From NCBI RefSeq assembly GCF_016724845.1, contig NZ_CP068082.1, forward strand, positions 3,782,001 to 3,846,000: a stretch of DNA of 64,000 bases. The letters run 5' to 3'. A program made the translations under genes and the position numbers. Within the stretch, counting starts at the first letter, position 1. Each line of letters starts with the position of its first letter. The notes beneath the pieces are model-generated. The model had not been told where the DNA came from, did no database searches, and saw only the letters and a list, made by a program, of their open reading frames with translations. Origin of the DNA: Sphingobacterium spiritivorum. GTDB lineage: Bacteria > Bacteroidota > Bacteroidia > Sphingobacteriales > Sphingobacteriaceae. Shown here one piece after another: positions 7,753-16,525 of the stretch.

Positions 7753-10700
7753 TTAATGGGCACTTAGATTTTTAGCCTTTTCTTCATCAAAATTAGCTTC
7801 AAGTTCGGCTAATTTTTTCTTGCCATATGCCATACGAGTGATGACCACAAATAACACAGGAACGATAAATATAGCTAAGAATGTAGCTGCAGCCATACCT
7901 CCGAATACTGTCCATCCAATCGTCTGACGTGATACAGCACCGGCACCAGTGGAAAGCATCAACGGGATAATACCCAGAATAAATGCAAGTGATGTCATGA
8001 TGATAGGGCGTAAACGCAGTTTGACTGCATCTAATGTCGCTTCGATCAGATTCATACCGATATCTACACGCTCTTTGGCAAACTCCACGATCAGAATCGC
8101 ATTTTTCGCAGCAAGACCGATAATCGTGACGAGACCAATCTGAGCAAAGATATTGTTATCCAGTCTCGGGATCAGAATCAATGTCAGGATCGCTCCGAAT
8201 ACCCCCAGAGGTACAGAAAGAAGGATGGAGAATGGTACTGACCAGCTTTCGTATAAGGATGCCAGAAGCAAGAATACAAAGAGTATACAGAGTGCAAAGA
8301 TCATAATCGTCTGTGATCCCGATTGTTTTTCCTGCAAACTAAGACCCGAGAACTGATAGTCATAACCGTTAGGCAATGTCTGTGCAGCTACTTCCTCCAA
8401 TGCTTTTAACGCATCACCCGAGCTATAGCCCGGAGCAGCACTACCCGATACCTCGATACTTCTGAAGATATTGTAGTGATTGACGATCGATGGACTGGTT
8501 GTCAGTTCATAACTGACTAATGTAGCCATCGGTACAGAAGATCCGGCTGCATTTCGAACATACAGTTTGTTGATATCTTCTATTCCCATACGATATGCTG
8601 TATCCGCCTGTGTAACGACACGGAAGTTACGGCCATATTTCGTAAAATCGTTGACATAACTACTACCAAGATAAGCAGCTATAGTCGAATAGATATTGGA
8701 AACAGGAACTCCCATTCTTTTTGCCTGTTCACGATTTACGTGCAGTTTATAGTTAGGGGAGTTCGAACTGAACAGGGTATAGGCCATACCGATCTCAGGA
8801 CGCTGATTAGCAGCGGCCAAGAATTTACCTACTACACCTTCAAATTCTTTGATATCTACCGTCTGCTGATCTAACAACATCATAGAGAAACCTCCGGATG
8901 TACCAAGACCCGGAATAGCAGGAGGCGTTACTGCCAGAATACGGGCTTTTTGATAAGCCATATATTTTTGCATAATAGCACCTGTAATCTCTGCTGCTGT
9001 ACGCTTACGGTCATTCCAGTGTTTCAATGAAACGAAGAGCGTTGCTCCATTTGGTTTAAATGCACGATTAAGGATATTGATACCCGAAATAGTCGTTACG
9101 TGATTGATTTCAGGGAAATCTTTCTTTAAGTCCGCTTCCAGTTCGTCGAGGACCTCATTTGTACGGGCAGAAGAAGCTCCTTCAGGCAATGTAACTCCGG
9201 CAAAGAACATACCTCCGTCCTCGGAAGGAATAAATCCTGTAGGTTTGGCATTGAACATCCATCCTGTGCCGACAAAAATACATAACAGAATAATCAGTAC
9301 CAGAGGAGCCTTACGGATACATTGCTGTACACCTTTGGAATATCTGTTTGTGACTTTTTCAAACCATACGTTAAATTTGAAGAAAAACTTATTCAGTCCT
9401 CTGGCTTCTTTATTAACGGATGTTGGTCTCAGCATCAGTGAACAAAGGGCAGGAGTAAGGGTAAGTGCTATAAAAGCCGATAACATTACAGATACGGCAA
9501 TTGTAATGGCAAACTGTTGGTAAAGTTTACCCACCATGCCTGGGATAAATCCTACAGGAACGAATACTGCAGAAAGAATCAGCGCAATTGCAATAACTGG
9601 GGCTGTAATGTCTTTCATCGCCCGGCGGGTAGCTTCTTTAGCATCAAGCTTATAATGATCTATATAATGCTGGACAGCTTCCACGACGACGATGGCATCA
9701 TCCACTACGATACCAATTGCGAGTACGAATGCAAGCATCGTCAGGTTATTGATAGAGAATCCAAACAGTAAGAAGAATATAAATGTTCCTACAATAGAAA
9801 CCGGGATAGCCAGTACAGGGATTAATGTTGCTCTCCAGCTCTGCAGGAAGAAGAACACCACTACCGTTACCAGTAATAAGGCTTCTAAAAGGGTATGGAT
9901 AACCGATTCTATAGATGCATTTACAACCGAAATGGTTTCATAACCAACAACATAATCTACATCATCCGGAAATGATTTTTTCAATTGTTCCAGTGCTTTG
10001 TAGATACCATCGGCTGTTTCTACCGCATTACCTCCAGGAGTCTGATTGATCATCATACCTGTAGATACCATGCCGTCAGTCTTGGTAGAAGTGCTGTAAG
10101 AGAATTGTCCCAGCTCTACACGGGCCACGTCTTTCAACAATACGATAGATCCGTCAGTATTGGCTTTTACAATAATATCTTCAAAATCTTCTACATTGGA
10201 AAGGTCTCCATCTGTCAGGATAGGGTATTCGAATACAGTAGAAGATTCCTGCGGACGTCCACCCACACTACCTCCCGGCATCCGTATATTCTGTTCCTGA
10301 ATAGCATTTGATACATCTGCAGGTGTAAGTCCAAGGTTTGACAGTTTGTTTGCATCTAACCATACCCGCATAGAGAATGGCTGTCCGAATACTGTCGCAT
10401 CACCGACACCTTTGACACGCATAATCGCATCTTTGATATAGAGGTTGATATAGTTGGATAGAAACTTATCATCTCTTGTTCCTTTAGGAGAAACTAAGGA
10501 AACGAGCATGAGGATATCTGTATTTGCTTTACGTGTAGTCACACCCAGACGTCTTACCGCTTCCGGTAATGACGGTTCAGCAATACCTACACGGTTTTGA
10601 ACGTCAAGCGTAGCAATATCAATATCTGTACCTACTTCAAAGGTTACAGTGATCTGAGACTGACCATTGGAAGTACTGTTTGAGGACATATAGATCATCC

Positions 10701-10923
10701 CCGGGGTACCGTTGATCTGACTCTCAATAGGAGTAGTCACCGTTTGTTCTACAGTCTGTGCATCGGCACCTGTATAGTTAGCCGTAACAGATACTGTCGG
10801 AGGAGCAATGGAAGGGTATTGACTTATCGGCAGTGTGGCAACGGATATCGTTCCCAGAATCGTAATCAATATTGATATTACGATTGCCGTTATGGGTCTT
10901 TTTATAAAAACTTCTGAAATCAT
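7753..10923 (-). CDS. RND multidrug efflux permease, HAE1 (AcrB/MexB) family
   Basis: Inner-membrane proton-driven pump of a tripartite efflux system, 1056 residues as expected. The N terminus (FIKRPI) and the SQYPSIAPPTV region are typical of HAE1 pumps. The proton-relay Asp pair lies in GIVVDDAIVVVEAV in helix 4 (about 405-420), and the helix-10 relay Lys in GLAAKNAILIVEFAKE (about 945). A GFIPSEDGG opens the second periplasmic half. The adaptor and outer-membrane channel genes precede it by 26 bases and more, and a TetR regulator heads the operon. Drug spectrum cannot be predicted. Confidence 0.96.
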   Translation of the reverse strand: MISEVFIKRPITAIVISILITILGTISVATLPISQYPSIAPPTVSVTANYTGADAQTVEQTVTTPIESQINGTPGMIYMSSNSTSNGQSQITVTFEVGTDIDIATLDVQNRVGIAEPSLPEAVRRLGVTTRKANTDILMLVSLVSPKGTRDDKFLSNYINLYIKDAIMRVKGVGDATVFGQPFSMRVWLDANKLSNLGLTPADVSNAIQEQNIRMPGGSVGGRPQESSTVFEYPILTDGDLSNVEDFEDIIVKANTDGSIVLLKDVARVELGQFSYSTSTKTDGMVSTGMMINQTPGGNAVETADGIYKALEQLKKSFPDDVDYVVGYETISVVNASIESVIHTLLEALLLVTVVVFFFLQSWRATLIPVLAIPVSIVGTFIFFLLFGFSINNLTMLAFVLAIGIVVDDAIVVVEAVQHYIDHYKLDAKEATRRAMKDITAPVIAIALILSAVFVPVGFIPGMVGKLYQQFAITIAVSVMLSAFIALTLTPALCSLMLRPTSVNKEARGLNKFFFKFNVWFEKVTNRYSKGVQQCIRKAPLVLIILLCIFVGTGWMFNAKPTGFIPSEDGGMFFAGVTLPEGASSARTNEVLDELEADLKKDFPEINHVTTISGINILNRAFKPNGATLFVSLKHWNDRKRTAAEITGAIMQKYMAYQKARILAVTPPAIPGLGTSGGFSMMLLDQQTVDIKEFEGVVGKFLAAANQRPEIGMAYTLFSSNSPNYKLHVNREQAKRMGVPVSNIYSTIAAYLGSSYVNDFTKYGRNFRVVTQADTAYRMGIEDINKLYVRNAAGSSVPMATLVSYELTTSPSIVNHYNIFRSIEVSGSAAPGYSSGDALKALEEVAAQTLPNGYDYQFSGLSLQEKQSGSQTIMIFALCILFVFLLLASLYESWSVPFSILLSVPLGVFGAILTLILIPRLDNNIFAQIGLVTIIGLAAKNAILIVEFAKERVDIGMNLIEATLDAVKLRLRPIIMTSLAFILGIIPLMLSTGAGAVSRQTIGWTVFGGMAAATFLAIFIVPVLFVVITRMAYGKKKLAELEANFDEEKAKNLSAH

Positions 10924-10949
10924 ATATTAATCGTTAAATGAGGATCGTA

Positions 10950-12098
10950 TTACCCTTTTTTAGGAGCTGCACCATTCTCTGTTCCTTTACTTTCAGTTAC
11001 TTTAACACCGGGCTGGAGATTCATCACTCCTTCAACAATTACTTTATCACCCGGAGTAATTCCTTTTTTGATTACAATTCGGTCACCGATCTTGGTTCCC
11101 AGTTCGACATGACGAATCTCAGCTTTACTGCTGTCACCTACTACGTATACATTGAAGACTCCCAGTTGTTCCATTACTGCTTTGTAAGGGACAACAAGCT
11201 CGTTGCTGGCAGATTCCTGTTTGATGCTCAGTGTCAGGTTCATACCGGCTACCAGGCTTCTGTTGACATTGTTAAATGCAGCACGTACTTTTAATGTTCC
11301 TGTATTCGGATCGATAGCACGGTCAACTGTGTGAATGGTTCCATGTTCAGGATATTCAGTTCCATCTGGCAAGGTTAATGAAATAGCGGATGATTTGTGG
11401 CTGTTTCTGAGTGCTGTGAATTTGCTGATATCTTTTTCATTTACCTGAATTTCTACTGCGATAGGATCATTAGATGAGATTGTATTCATTAATGTAGTTC
11501 CTGCTGAAACCAATGCTCCTGCACGTACCTGTGAGATGCCTACTGTTCCTGCAAAAGGAGCTCTGATCACTGATCTTGCCAGGTTTGTATTAGCTGTTGT
11601 CAACGCAGCTTTTGCAGAAGCCACCTGCGCTTGTTGATTAGCCAGGTCTGTCTTTGCATAGTCTAATGTCTGTTTAGCGATCGCATCCTGCTGAGCAAGT
11701 TTTTCGTAGCGCTTCAAATCAGTCTGTACACGGTCATAATTGGCCTGCGCAATATTCAGATTCGCTTTTGCCTGATCTACTGCGGCAGTATAGCGTATAC
11801 CGTCAATTTCATATAATTTCTGTCCTTTTGAAACAACAGCTCCATCAGCAACATATATATTAGTGATATAACCATTAACTTCCGCACGTAGTTCTGTTTC
11901 ATTCAATGCGACGACAGAAGCCGGATAAGTAATATTACCTGTTACAATTTCTTCGTTAACAACAGCTGTAGTAACCGGAACTACCCGTTCAGCAGGTGCC
12001 TGCGCAGCGCCTTGCTGTTTAGCATCCTTATTCCCACATGATTGCCACACAAGTGCAGAACCAATAAAAAATGCCGTTAATAAATGTCTCTTATTCAT
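10950..12098 (-). CDS. RND efflux periplasmic adaptor (HlyD/AcrA family), lipoprotein
   Basis: Membrane-fusion subunit that links the RND pump to the outer-membrane channel. The signal peptide ends in Q-S-C at about residue 20, suggesting lipid anchoring although the position -3 residue (Trp) is unusual for a lipobox. Then come the lipoyl halves (AEVNGYITNIYVADGAVVSKGQ and VIRAPFAGTVGISQVRAG), a long helical hairpin rich in Ala/Gln (about 105-190), a beta-barrel domain and a membrane-proximal domain ending LQPGVKVTE. Length of 382 is normal. It is 26 bases upstream of the pump and 23 bases downstream of the channel gene. Confidence 0.94.
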   Translation of the reverse strand: MNKRHLLTAFFIGSALVWQSCGNKDAKQQGAAQAPAERVVPVTTAVVNEEIVTGNITYPASVVALNETELRAEVNGYITNIYVADGAVVSKGQKLYEIDGIRYTAAVDQAKANLNIAQANYDRVQTDLKRYEKLAQQDAIAKQTLDYAKTDLANQQAQVASAKAALTTANTNLARSVIRAPFAGTVGISQVRAGALVSAGTTLMNTISSNDPIAVEIQVNEKDISKFTALRNSHKSSAISLTLPDGTEYPEHGTIHTVDRAIDPNTGTLKVRAAFNNVNRSLVAGMNLTLSIKQESASNELVVPYKAVMEQLGVFNVYVVGDSSKAEIRHVELGTKIGDRIVIKKGITPGDKVIVEGVMNLQPGVKVTESKGTENGAAPKKG

Positions 12099-12121
12099 GA
12101 TATTGTCGATTTCTTAAGTGA

Positions 12122-13435
12122 TTAATTCGTTTGTATATTTCCCAATGCTTTTTGAACATCCAGTTTGCTGGACAATAATGCATACAAGGCATTCAGATAG
12201 TTTAGCTGACTTGTTTTTAAATCAGTCTCTGCTGTCATCAGATCCAGATAAGTCTTGATCCCTTCATCATATTGAAGTTTGATAGTGTTATAGACTTCTT
12301 TGGACAGATCCACATTGTCTTTTGATGTTTTCCAATCACTCAGATTTGCATTATAAGAAGCCTGAGCAAGTGAATATTCAGTGCTGATCTGATTGTTCAG
12401 ATTCTGAATATCCCAGTCTATTCTTGCTTCCTGAAGTTGGGATTTATTGATCTGATTTTTTCTCTTAAATCCCTGAAAAATAGGGAAAGTCAGATTAAGA
12501 CCTACAGTAGATCTCGGGAAGCTGTCATTGTAAAGGTCTCCGAATTTATCATTACGGTAATCAAGTCCGTAATTAATAAATGCACTAAGACTAGGCAGAT
12601 ATGTCCATTTGTAGTATTGCGTATTTAGCTGTTGCAGTTTTTTCGCAGTTTCTAATTGTTGGAATTCTATCCGCTTACTGTTATCCAGTCCGCCTGTTGT
12701 ATCTAAAAGTATTTCAGTTTCCATATTCGCATTGTCAAATGACAGCGTCAACGGATCTTTTATATCCAAAGCCAGAAGTTGCTTCAGGTAGTCATACTTA
12801 TATTTACGCAGTTCCACTGTTCTTTTTTCATCCGCTCTTGCATTACTCAACGCAATCTGTGCACGTTTGAAGTCCGTCTTATCCACCAGCCCTACTTCGT
12901 ATCTCACTTGTGCATCCTTCAATTGTTTGTCCAGTCTGATGATATTTTCCCTGACAATGTTGATTTGTTCTTCACTTGTCAGAATATCATAATAAGCTTT
13001 ACTGACGTCGACTACAGTATTGATCCGTACATTCTCTGTATTCTGTTTATTAGAGAGTCTGGTCAGTTCAGCTGCTTTAGACGCTTGCATAAGGGCAGGA
13101 TTCAGTAATTGCTGATCAGCCTGAAGTGTCAGGTTGCTTGAGTTTTTCTGTCCCATGACAACAGTTTGCCCGCCAAAAGCATTGGTAGGTATCTTAAGAT
13201 TATGATTATAATTACCTGTCAATGCCAACTGAGGATACCATCCGGAAAGAGAGATGTCAATATCTTTCTCGCCGATGGCTTCATCTATTTCGGCTTGTTT
13301 GATAGAAATTTTGTTCTGCAAAGCATAATCTATAAGCTGTTGCAGCGTAGCCTTTTGAGGTACTTGCTGTGCAAACGCCCAGTTGAAAAGGGCAGTGGTG
13401 GCTAGGATGGATAATATAATTTTATTGGACTTCAT
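12122..13435 (-). CDS. TolC-family outer-membrane efflux channel
   Basis: Outer-membrane factor forming the exit duct. From the ATG at 13435 (MKSNKII) it has 437 residues with a signal peptide ending near AFAQ; ATGs at 13447 and 13459 are alternatives. The two internal repeats of the OEP family are visible: LQQLIDYALQNKISIKQAEID early, and VDLSKEVYNTIKLQYDEGIKTYLDLMTAETDL near the C terminus. The long Gln/Asn/Leu helices between them fit the periplasmic tunnel. The start overlaps the end of tetR by 14 bases, which suggests translational coupling within one transcript. Confidence 0.93.
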   Translation of the reverse strand: MKSNKIILSILATTALFNWAFAQQVPQKATLQQLIDYALQNKISIKQAEIDEAIGEKDIDISLSGWYPQLALTGNYNHNLKIPTNAFGGQTVVMGQKNSSNLTLQADQQLLNPALMQASKAAELTRLSNKQNTENVRINTVVDVSKAYYDILTSEEQINIVRENIIRLDKQLKDAQVRYEVGLVDKTDFKRAQIALSNARADEKRTVELRKYKYDYLKQLLALDIKDPLTLSFDNANMETEILLDTTGGLDNSKRIEFQQLETAKKLQQLNTQYYKWTYLPSLSAFINYGLDYRNDKFGDLYNDSFPRSTVGLNLTFPIFQGFKRKNQINKSQLQEARIDWDIQNLNNQISTEYSLAQASYNANLSDWKTSKDNVDLSKEVYNTIKLQYDEGIKTYLDLMTAETDLKTSQLNYLNALYALLSSKLDVQKALGNIQTN

Positions 13436-14030
13436 ATTTATTTTCATTTGAAACACCATCCCAAACAATCTGGATCAGTTGGTCGTAATGTGTCTCTGTG
13501 TAATTTACTTTTGCGTATAGTATGATTCTGATAGTAGATGTAGCGACTCCAATGTATGAGGTTAATAATATGTTGATATCTAAATCCTTAAGCTGTTTCA
13601 GTTTAATTCCTTCAACAAGGAAATCATGTATATTGTTTTCACTAATAGCACTATGTCGGAATTTTTCTTTAATATTCTCCATGTAAGGGGAGGAATAGAA
13701 CTGCTCAAGAAAGCCAAACATATCTGGTTGCATTAACCCGTAATGGATAAACCGCTTCCAAATGGTAAAAAATTTTTCTTTGTAATCTTTAATCTCGCTA
13801 ATATTTTCAAAGATGCGTGCATTCAAAAACTTTTTACATTCCAGATGAAGCTCTTCTATCAGACAGTCCTTAGATGGAAAGTAATGATAGATGGTACCTG
13901 TAGCAACCTGTGCCGATTTTGCAATCATACTCATAGAGGTGCCATGGAATCCATGCTCACCAATAAGTGCTATAGTCGTATTGAAGATAGCAGCCTTTTT
14001 TTCATTTATATCTCTAAACCGAACGTTCAT
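13422..14030 (-). CDS. TetR/AcrR-family repressor of the efflux operon
   Basis: A 202-residue DNA-binding repressor. The N-terminal helix-turn-helix is clear: IFNTTIALIGEHGFHGTSM, then IAKSAQVATGTIYHYFPSKDCLIEEL at about 15-60. The C-terminal half is a ligand-binding domain with low conservation. It is the first gene of tetR-tolC-adaptor-pump, so it likely controls itself and the pump. The start codon at 14030 lies inside a perfect palindrome, a likely operator, and a -7 element precedes it by only eight bases. A TTG at 14072 would put the palindrome inside the gene and is less likely. Confidence 0.92.
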   Translation of the reverse strand: MNVRFRDINEKKAAIFNTTIALIGEHGFHGTSMSMIAKSAQVATGTIYHYFPSKDCLIEELHLECKKFLNARIFENISEIKDYKEKFFTIWKRFIHYGLMQPDMFGFLEQFYSSPYMENIKEKFRHSAISENNIHDFLVEGIKLKQLKDLDINILLTSYIGVATSTIRIILYAKVNYTETHYDQLIQIVWDGVSNENKYEVQ

Positions 14031-14036
14031 TCGGTT
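14017..14036. promoter_or_regulatory. Palindromic TetR operator over the tetR start codon
   Basis: AACCGAA (14017-14023) and TTCGGTT (14030-14036) are perfect inverted arms around a 6-base spacer; an inner GAACGTTC palindrome spans 14021-14028. The size and symmetry suit a TetR dimer. The tetR ATG lies inside it, and the -7 element abuts it, so bound repressor would block initiation. Confidence 0.75.
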
Positions 14037-14037
14037 G

Positions 14038-14045
14038 CAAATGTA
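14038..14045 (-). promoter_or_regulatory. -7 promoter element of the tetR-efflux operon
   Basis: On the minus strand TACATTTG matches TAnnTTTG exactly. It ends seven bases before the tetR ATG, implying a leaderless or nearly leaderless mRNA. No TTTG is seen at the ideal 19-20 base spacing. Confidence 0.6.
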
Positions 14046-14237
14046 GATAAAATTAAGTTCAAAAAGTGTCAAAATAATGTTATAAAGAACATCTTTAAGA
14101 GAATTTAAGATTTCTTAACAATTTCTTTATTTGTAGGCCAATTGTAACGTTTTGGCTGTTTTTGAAATAGTGGTAAGTGTTAATTGTCACTTTTTGACAT
14201 AAAGCAACCGGGGACTCAAAAATATTTCAAAAAAAGA

Positions 14238-14269
14238 TTTGGAGTGAATTGAAATAAGCTGTACCTTTG
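14238..14269 (+). promoter_or_regulatory. Near-consensus Bacteroidota promoter for a small RNA
   Basis: TTTG (14238-14241), 20 bases, then TACCTTTG (14262-14269): both boxes and the spacing fit the -33/-7 consensus of the primary sigma factor in this phylum. This is the best promoter match seen in the window, yet it precedes no coding sequence. Confidence 0.75.
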
Positions 14270-14274
14270 CAGTA

Positions 14275-14339
14275 TCATAATTTAGGTTTATAATTGGTTA
14301 GTAAAGGTTTCCACTCTCCCCGTTTGGAAACCTTTTTTT
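14275..14339 (+). ncRNA. Candidate small RNA, about 65 nt
   Basis: Defined by the promoter ending at 14269 and a strong terminator: a perfect 10-bp AAAGGTTTCC/GGAAACCTTT stem (14303-14312 with 14326-14335), a 13-base pyrimidine-rich loop (ACTCTCCCCGTTT) and a T run to 14339. No ATG-led frame lies between. The CTCCCC loop could pair with purine-rich ribosome-binding sites (inference). Alternative: an attenuated leader of the lipoprotein gene 285 bases downstream. It is far too short for 6S RNA and I cannot assign an Rfam family. Confidence 0.55.
14303..14339 (+). terminator. Terminator of the candidate small RNA
   Basis: Perfect 10-bp stem with 13-base loop followed by seven T; the arms are 14303-14312 and 14326-14335. 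Confidence 0.88.
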
Positions 14340-14625
14340 ATGCCCTTAATTTACCCAAAACCTATTCTTAATGACTGAGATTAGCCCCCCGTTTCATACC
14401 ATCTTATTCTTCGTTTTTTATTCTTCATCAGCATTCCGGTACTATATGTTTTGTATTTAGCTTTGAGTTAAGAAGCAGAGGGGGATTGCTTTAGGATATA
14501 TTAAATTAAATGTATATATGGTATTCATCTATAAGGTATATTTGGAGGGTTATTATAAACGTATTATTTAATCTGATCTGAAATTGAAACGAGAGATTCT
14601 ATTTAAAGATGTAACTGAGCTAAAG

Positions 14626-15372
14626 GTGAAAGGGAAAAACAGGTGTTCTGCTTTATTACTTGTAGTACTACTAGCATTGTTTGTAAGTTGTAAACAAGAG
14701 GATAAATTTGATTTGCTGAGTGTGTCCTTTCCGGTTAAAAAAGAGCTGCTGAATAGTATGGGAGTCGAGACTAAGGATTATAATACGCATCTGGACGGGG
14801 AGATCAGAAAATTCAGTTCTGAAAAAGATTCGGTTTTAATTTTTGGTAATATAAAATTATCCGGAAATATCAGTAGATACAATAAAGACCTTTTTTTTGC
14901 CAATTATGTAGAGTTTTTCGAAGATCCTGTTCAAAAAAATATAGGCGCATATCAGGTCAATATTCATACAACCGAGGAAACTAAAGCGCTGGAAGAGTTT
15001 ATGGCAGCACACTTTGGTAAAACTGATTTTTATTACAAGGACCAAAAAATAAGCTGTCGTGTCTGGGAAGCAGATAAGCGTATATTCTTCTTTGGGGTAA
15101 TGGAGGATCAGCATAGTCCGGATTTTTCCAATAGACTGCATAGCACCTGTTTGCTTTTTGTCATTGCTAATTCGAATAAGGAATTAATGAAGGAATCACC
15201 TGCAGGAAGTTACTTTAAGTTTTATAAGGATTACCTGGACAAAAAGGAATCTACTAAACAACAAGCCGAGGTTTATACATATAGTGATTTCGTGCGTGAT
15301 AGTGGAAATGAAACTATTTATACAACCAATTATGTGGGAGATAAATTAGCACAAATAAACAATTTGTTATAA
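14626..15372 (+). CDS. Hypothetical lipoprotein, about 248 aa
   Basis: I do not recognise this family. No ATG opens the frame. The GTG at 14626 gives a textbook lipoprotein signal (Lys-Gly-Lys, a run of Leu/Val, then LFVSC) with AGCTAAAG just upstream; a TTG at 14584 would add 14 polar residues. The mature part is charged, with Phe/Tyr-rich strands and a KISCRVWE segment in the middle. It stands alone, plus strand, between the candidate small RNA and a convergent cytochrome gene. No catalytic motif is apparent. Confidence 0.7.
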   Translation: MKGKNRCSALLLVVLLALFVSCKQEDKFDLLSVSFPVKKELLNSMGVETKDYNTHLDGEIRKFSSEKDSVLIFGNIKLSGNISRYNKDLFFANYVEFFEDPVQKNIGAYQVNIHTTEETKALEEFMAAHFGKTDFYYKDQKISCRVWEADKRIFFFGVMEDQHSPDFSNRLHSTCLLFVIANSNKELMKESPAGSYFKFYKDYLDKKESTKQQAEVYTYSDFVRDSGNETIYTTNYVGDKLAQINNLL

Positions 15373-15456
15373 GCACTTTGTGTCAGTTTTCATAATAGGA
15401 TCAATGCGGATGCTGGTGTTTGCATTGTGCATTACAGCGCATTACATGTCATATTA

Positions 15457-15882
15457 CTATTTACAGTTTTGAAGGTTCGTCCGAACCTCTTCCTGACTGT
15501 ATTTTTCGGTCTCCTGAACAAATGTTGTCGTGATATAGGTCAGAATATAGGCTATATCAACCTCTGTGAGTTCAGGTACTCCCGGCATTTTTTCATTAAA
15601 TGTTTCTCCGTTAATCTGTATTGGTCCGGAGATACCGTTTTTTATAATACAGGGCAGTATGTTGCGGTTGTCTTTGAAATATTTGGCGTCTGTAAGGGGT
15701 GGATACAGCTTTCCAAGTCCTTCTCCTTTTGCCCCGTGACAATTCTGACAGTGCGTTGTATATAGTTTTTGACCATTGACGGCATATTGAGCTGTCTGAA
15801 TGCTGACATTAGGTTGACAGGCATTCAACAGACTGATAAGATAGACTGCCGCTAAACAGCTCAATATGGTCAAAAATTTCAT
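15457..15882 (-). CDS. Monohaem c-type cytochrome lipoprotein
   Basis: A 141-residue exported electron carrier. The signal peptide ends in LLNAC (Cys22), so it should be lipid-anchored in the periplasm. The single haem site is CQNCH at about 45-49 after the GQKLYTTH stretch, and the distal ligand is the Met of NEKMPGVPEL near residue 100, followed by the family's VDIAYILTYI helix. The gene begins one base after the SCO stop and ends a four-gene minus-strand run, which fits a role in respiratory electron transfer near cytochrome oxidase. Electron partner unknown. Confidence 0.93.
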   Translation of the reverse strand: MKFLTILSCLAAVYLISLLNACQPNVSIQTAQYAVNGQKLYTTHCQNCHGAKGEGLGKLYPPLTDAKYFKDNRNILPCIIKNGISGPIQINGETFNEKMPGVPELTEVDIAYILTYITTTFVQETEKYSQEEVRTNLQNCK

Positions 15883-15883
15883 G

Positions 15884-16519
15884 TTACTTGTATTCTTTGA
15901 ATAAGATCTCCAGATCTTTTAATAATTTGTCTACCTGTTCTGAATCTGTACCGTCATAAGCACCACGGATACGTTTATCCTTATCCACGATCACCAGATA
16001 TCCCTGATGGTCATATCCTCCCGGTACATTGCTGTCTTCTTTGGCAAACACAAGGTAATCATTAGCAATCCCATATATGTCTGCTTTAGACCCGTTAACG
16101 AATTGCCACTGATCATTTGTGACTCCCAGTTTATTAGCATATGCTTTTAATATGTACGGATGATCATATTTGAAATCAATACTGTGGGAAAGAAATGCTA
16201 TACGTTCATCTCCTTTATATTTTTCATATACTTTCAATAAGTTACGCTGCATAGTAGGGCAGATGCTCGGGCAATGTGTAAAGAAAAAGTTGGCAATATA
16301 TATTTTATTGTCAAAATTCTTATCTGTTATCAGCACACTGTCCTGATTGAGAAAACTGAATGCAGGAATAGTATGATATGCTGTATCAATAACGACTTTA
16401 CCATCTACGTTTTTTTCCACAGCTTCTCTGTCTCCGTAGATCGGAAGCCTTGTATCATTACCTGAACAAGAGGAAAGAAAAATACCGGCAGCGAGTGTCA
16501 ATATATATAGTAATCTCAT
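15884..16519 (-). CDS. SCO1/SenC-family copper chaperone
   Basis: Thioredoxin-fold lipoprotein that delivers copper to, or reduces, the CuA site of cytochrome oxidase in relatives. The 211-residue protein has a lipobox (LSSC, Cys18), the copper-binding CPSIC motif at about 90-94 within FFFTHCPSICPTMQ, and the third ligand His in GGYDHQGYLVIVDKDKRIRGAYDG. The preceding gene ends six bases away and the cytochrome c gene follows by one base, so these form one respiratory operon. No oxidase subunits are in the window. Confidence 0.94.
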   Translation of the reverse strand: MRLLYILTLAAGIFLSSCSGNDTRLPIYGDREAVEKNVDGKVVIDTAYHTIPAFSFLNQDSVLITDKNFDNKIYIANFFFTHCPSICPTMQRNLLKVYEKYKGDERIAFLSHSIDFKYDHPYILKAYANKLGVTNDQWQFVNGSKADIYGIANDYLVFAKEDSNVPGGYDHQGYLVIVDKDKRIRGAYDGTDSEQVDKLLKDLEILFKEYK

Positions 16520-16525
16520 AGTTGT

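Larger units (their letters stand above)
14037..14625. other. Gene-free interval between tetR and the next lipoprotein
   Basis: No convincing protein frame. It holds the tetR promoter, a candidate small RNA with promoter and terminator (14238-14339), and an inverted pair of near-identical 13-mers, TCAAAAAGTGNCA, at 14059-14071 (plus) and 14185-14197 (minus) of unknown meaning. A TTTGGAGGGT stretch near 14541-14550 looks like a ribosome site but is not followed by a start. Nothing else was recognised in 14340-14540. Confidence 0.6.

Noticed and set aside
9104..9523. Open frames antisense to the RND pump
   Set aside because: Several short ones occur; none has a signal, motif or promoter, and the pump gene explains the region.
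14541..14586. Ribosome site GGAGG upstream of TTG 14584 as the lipoprotein start
   Set aside because: The spacing (over 30 bases) is too long and the added residues would precede the signal peptide with polar sequence; GTG 14626 fits better.
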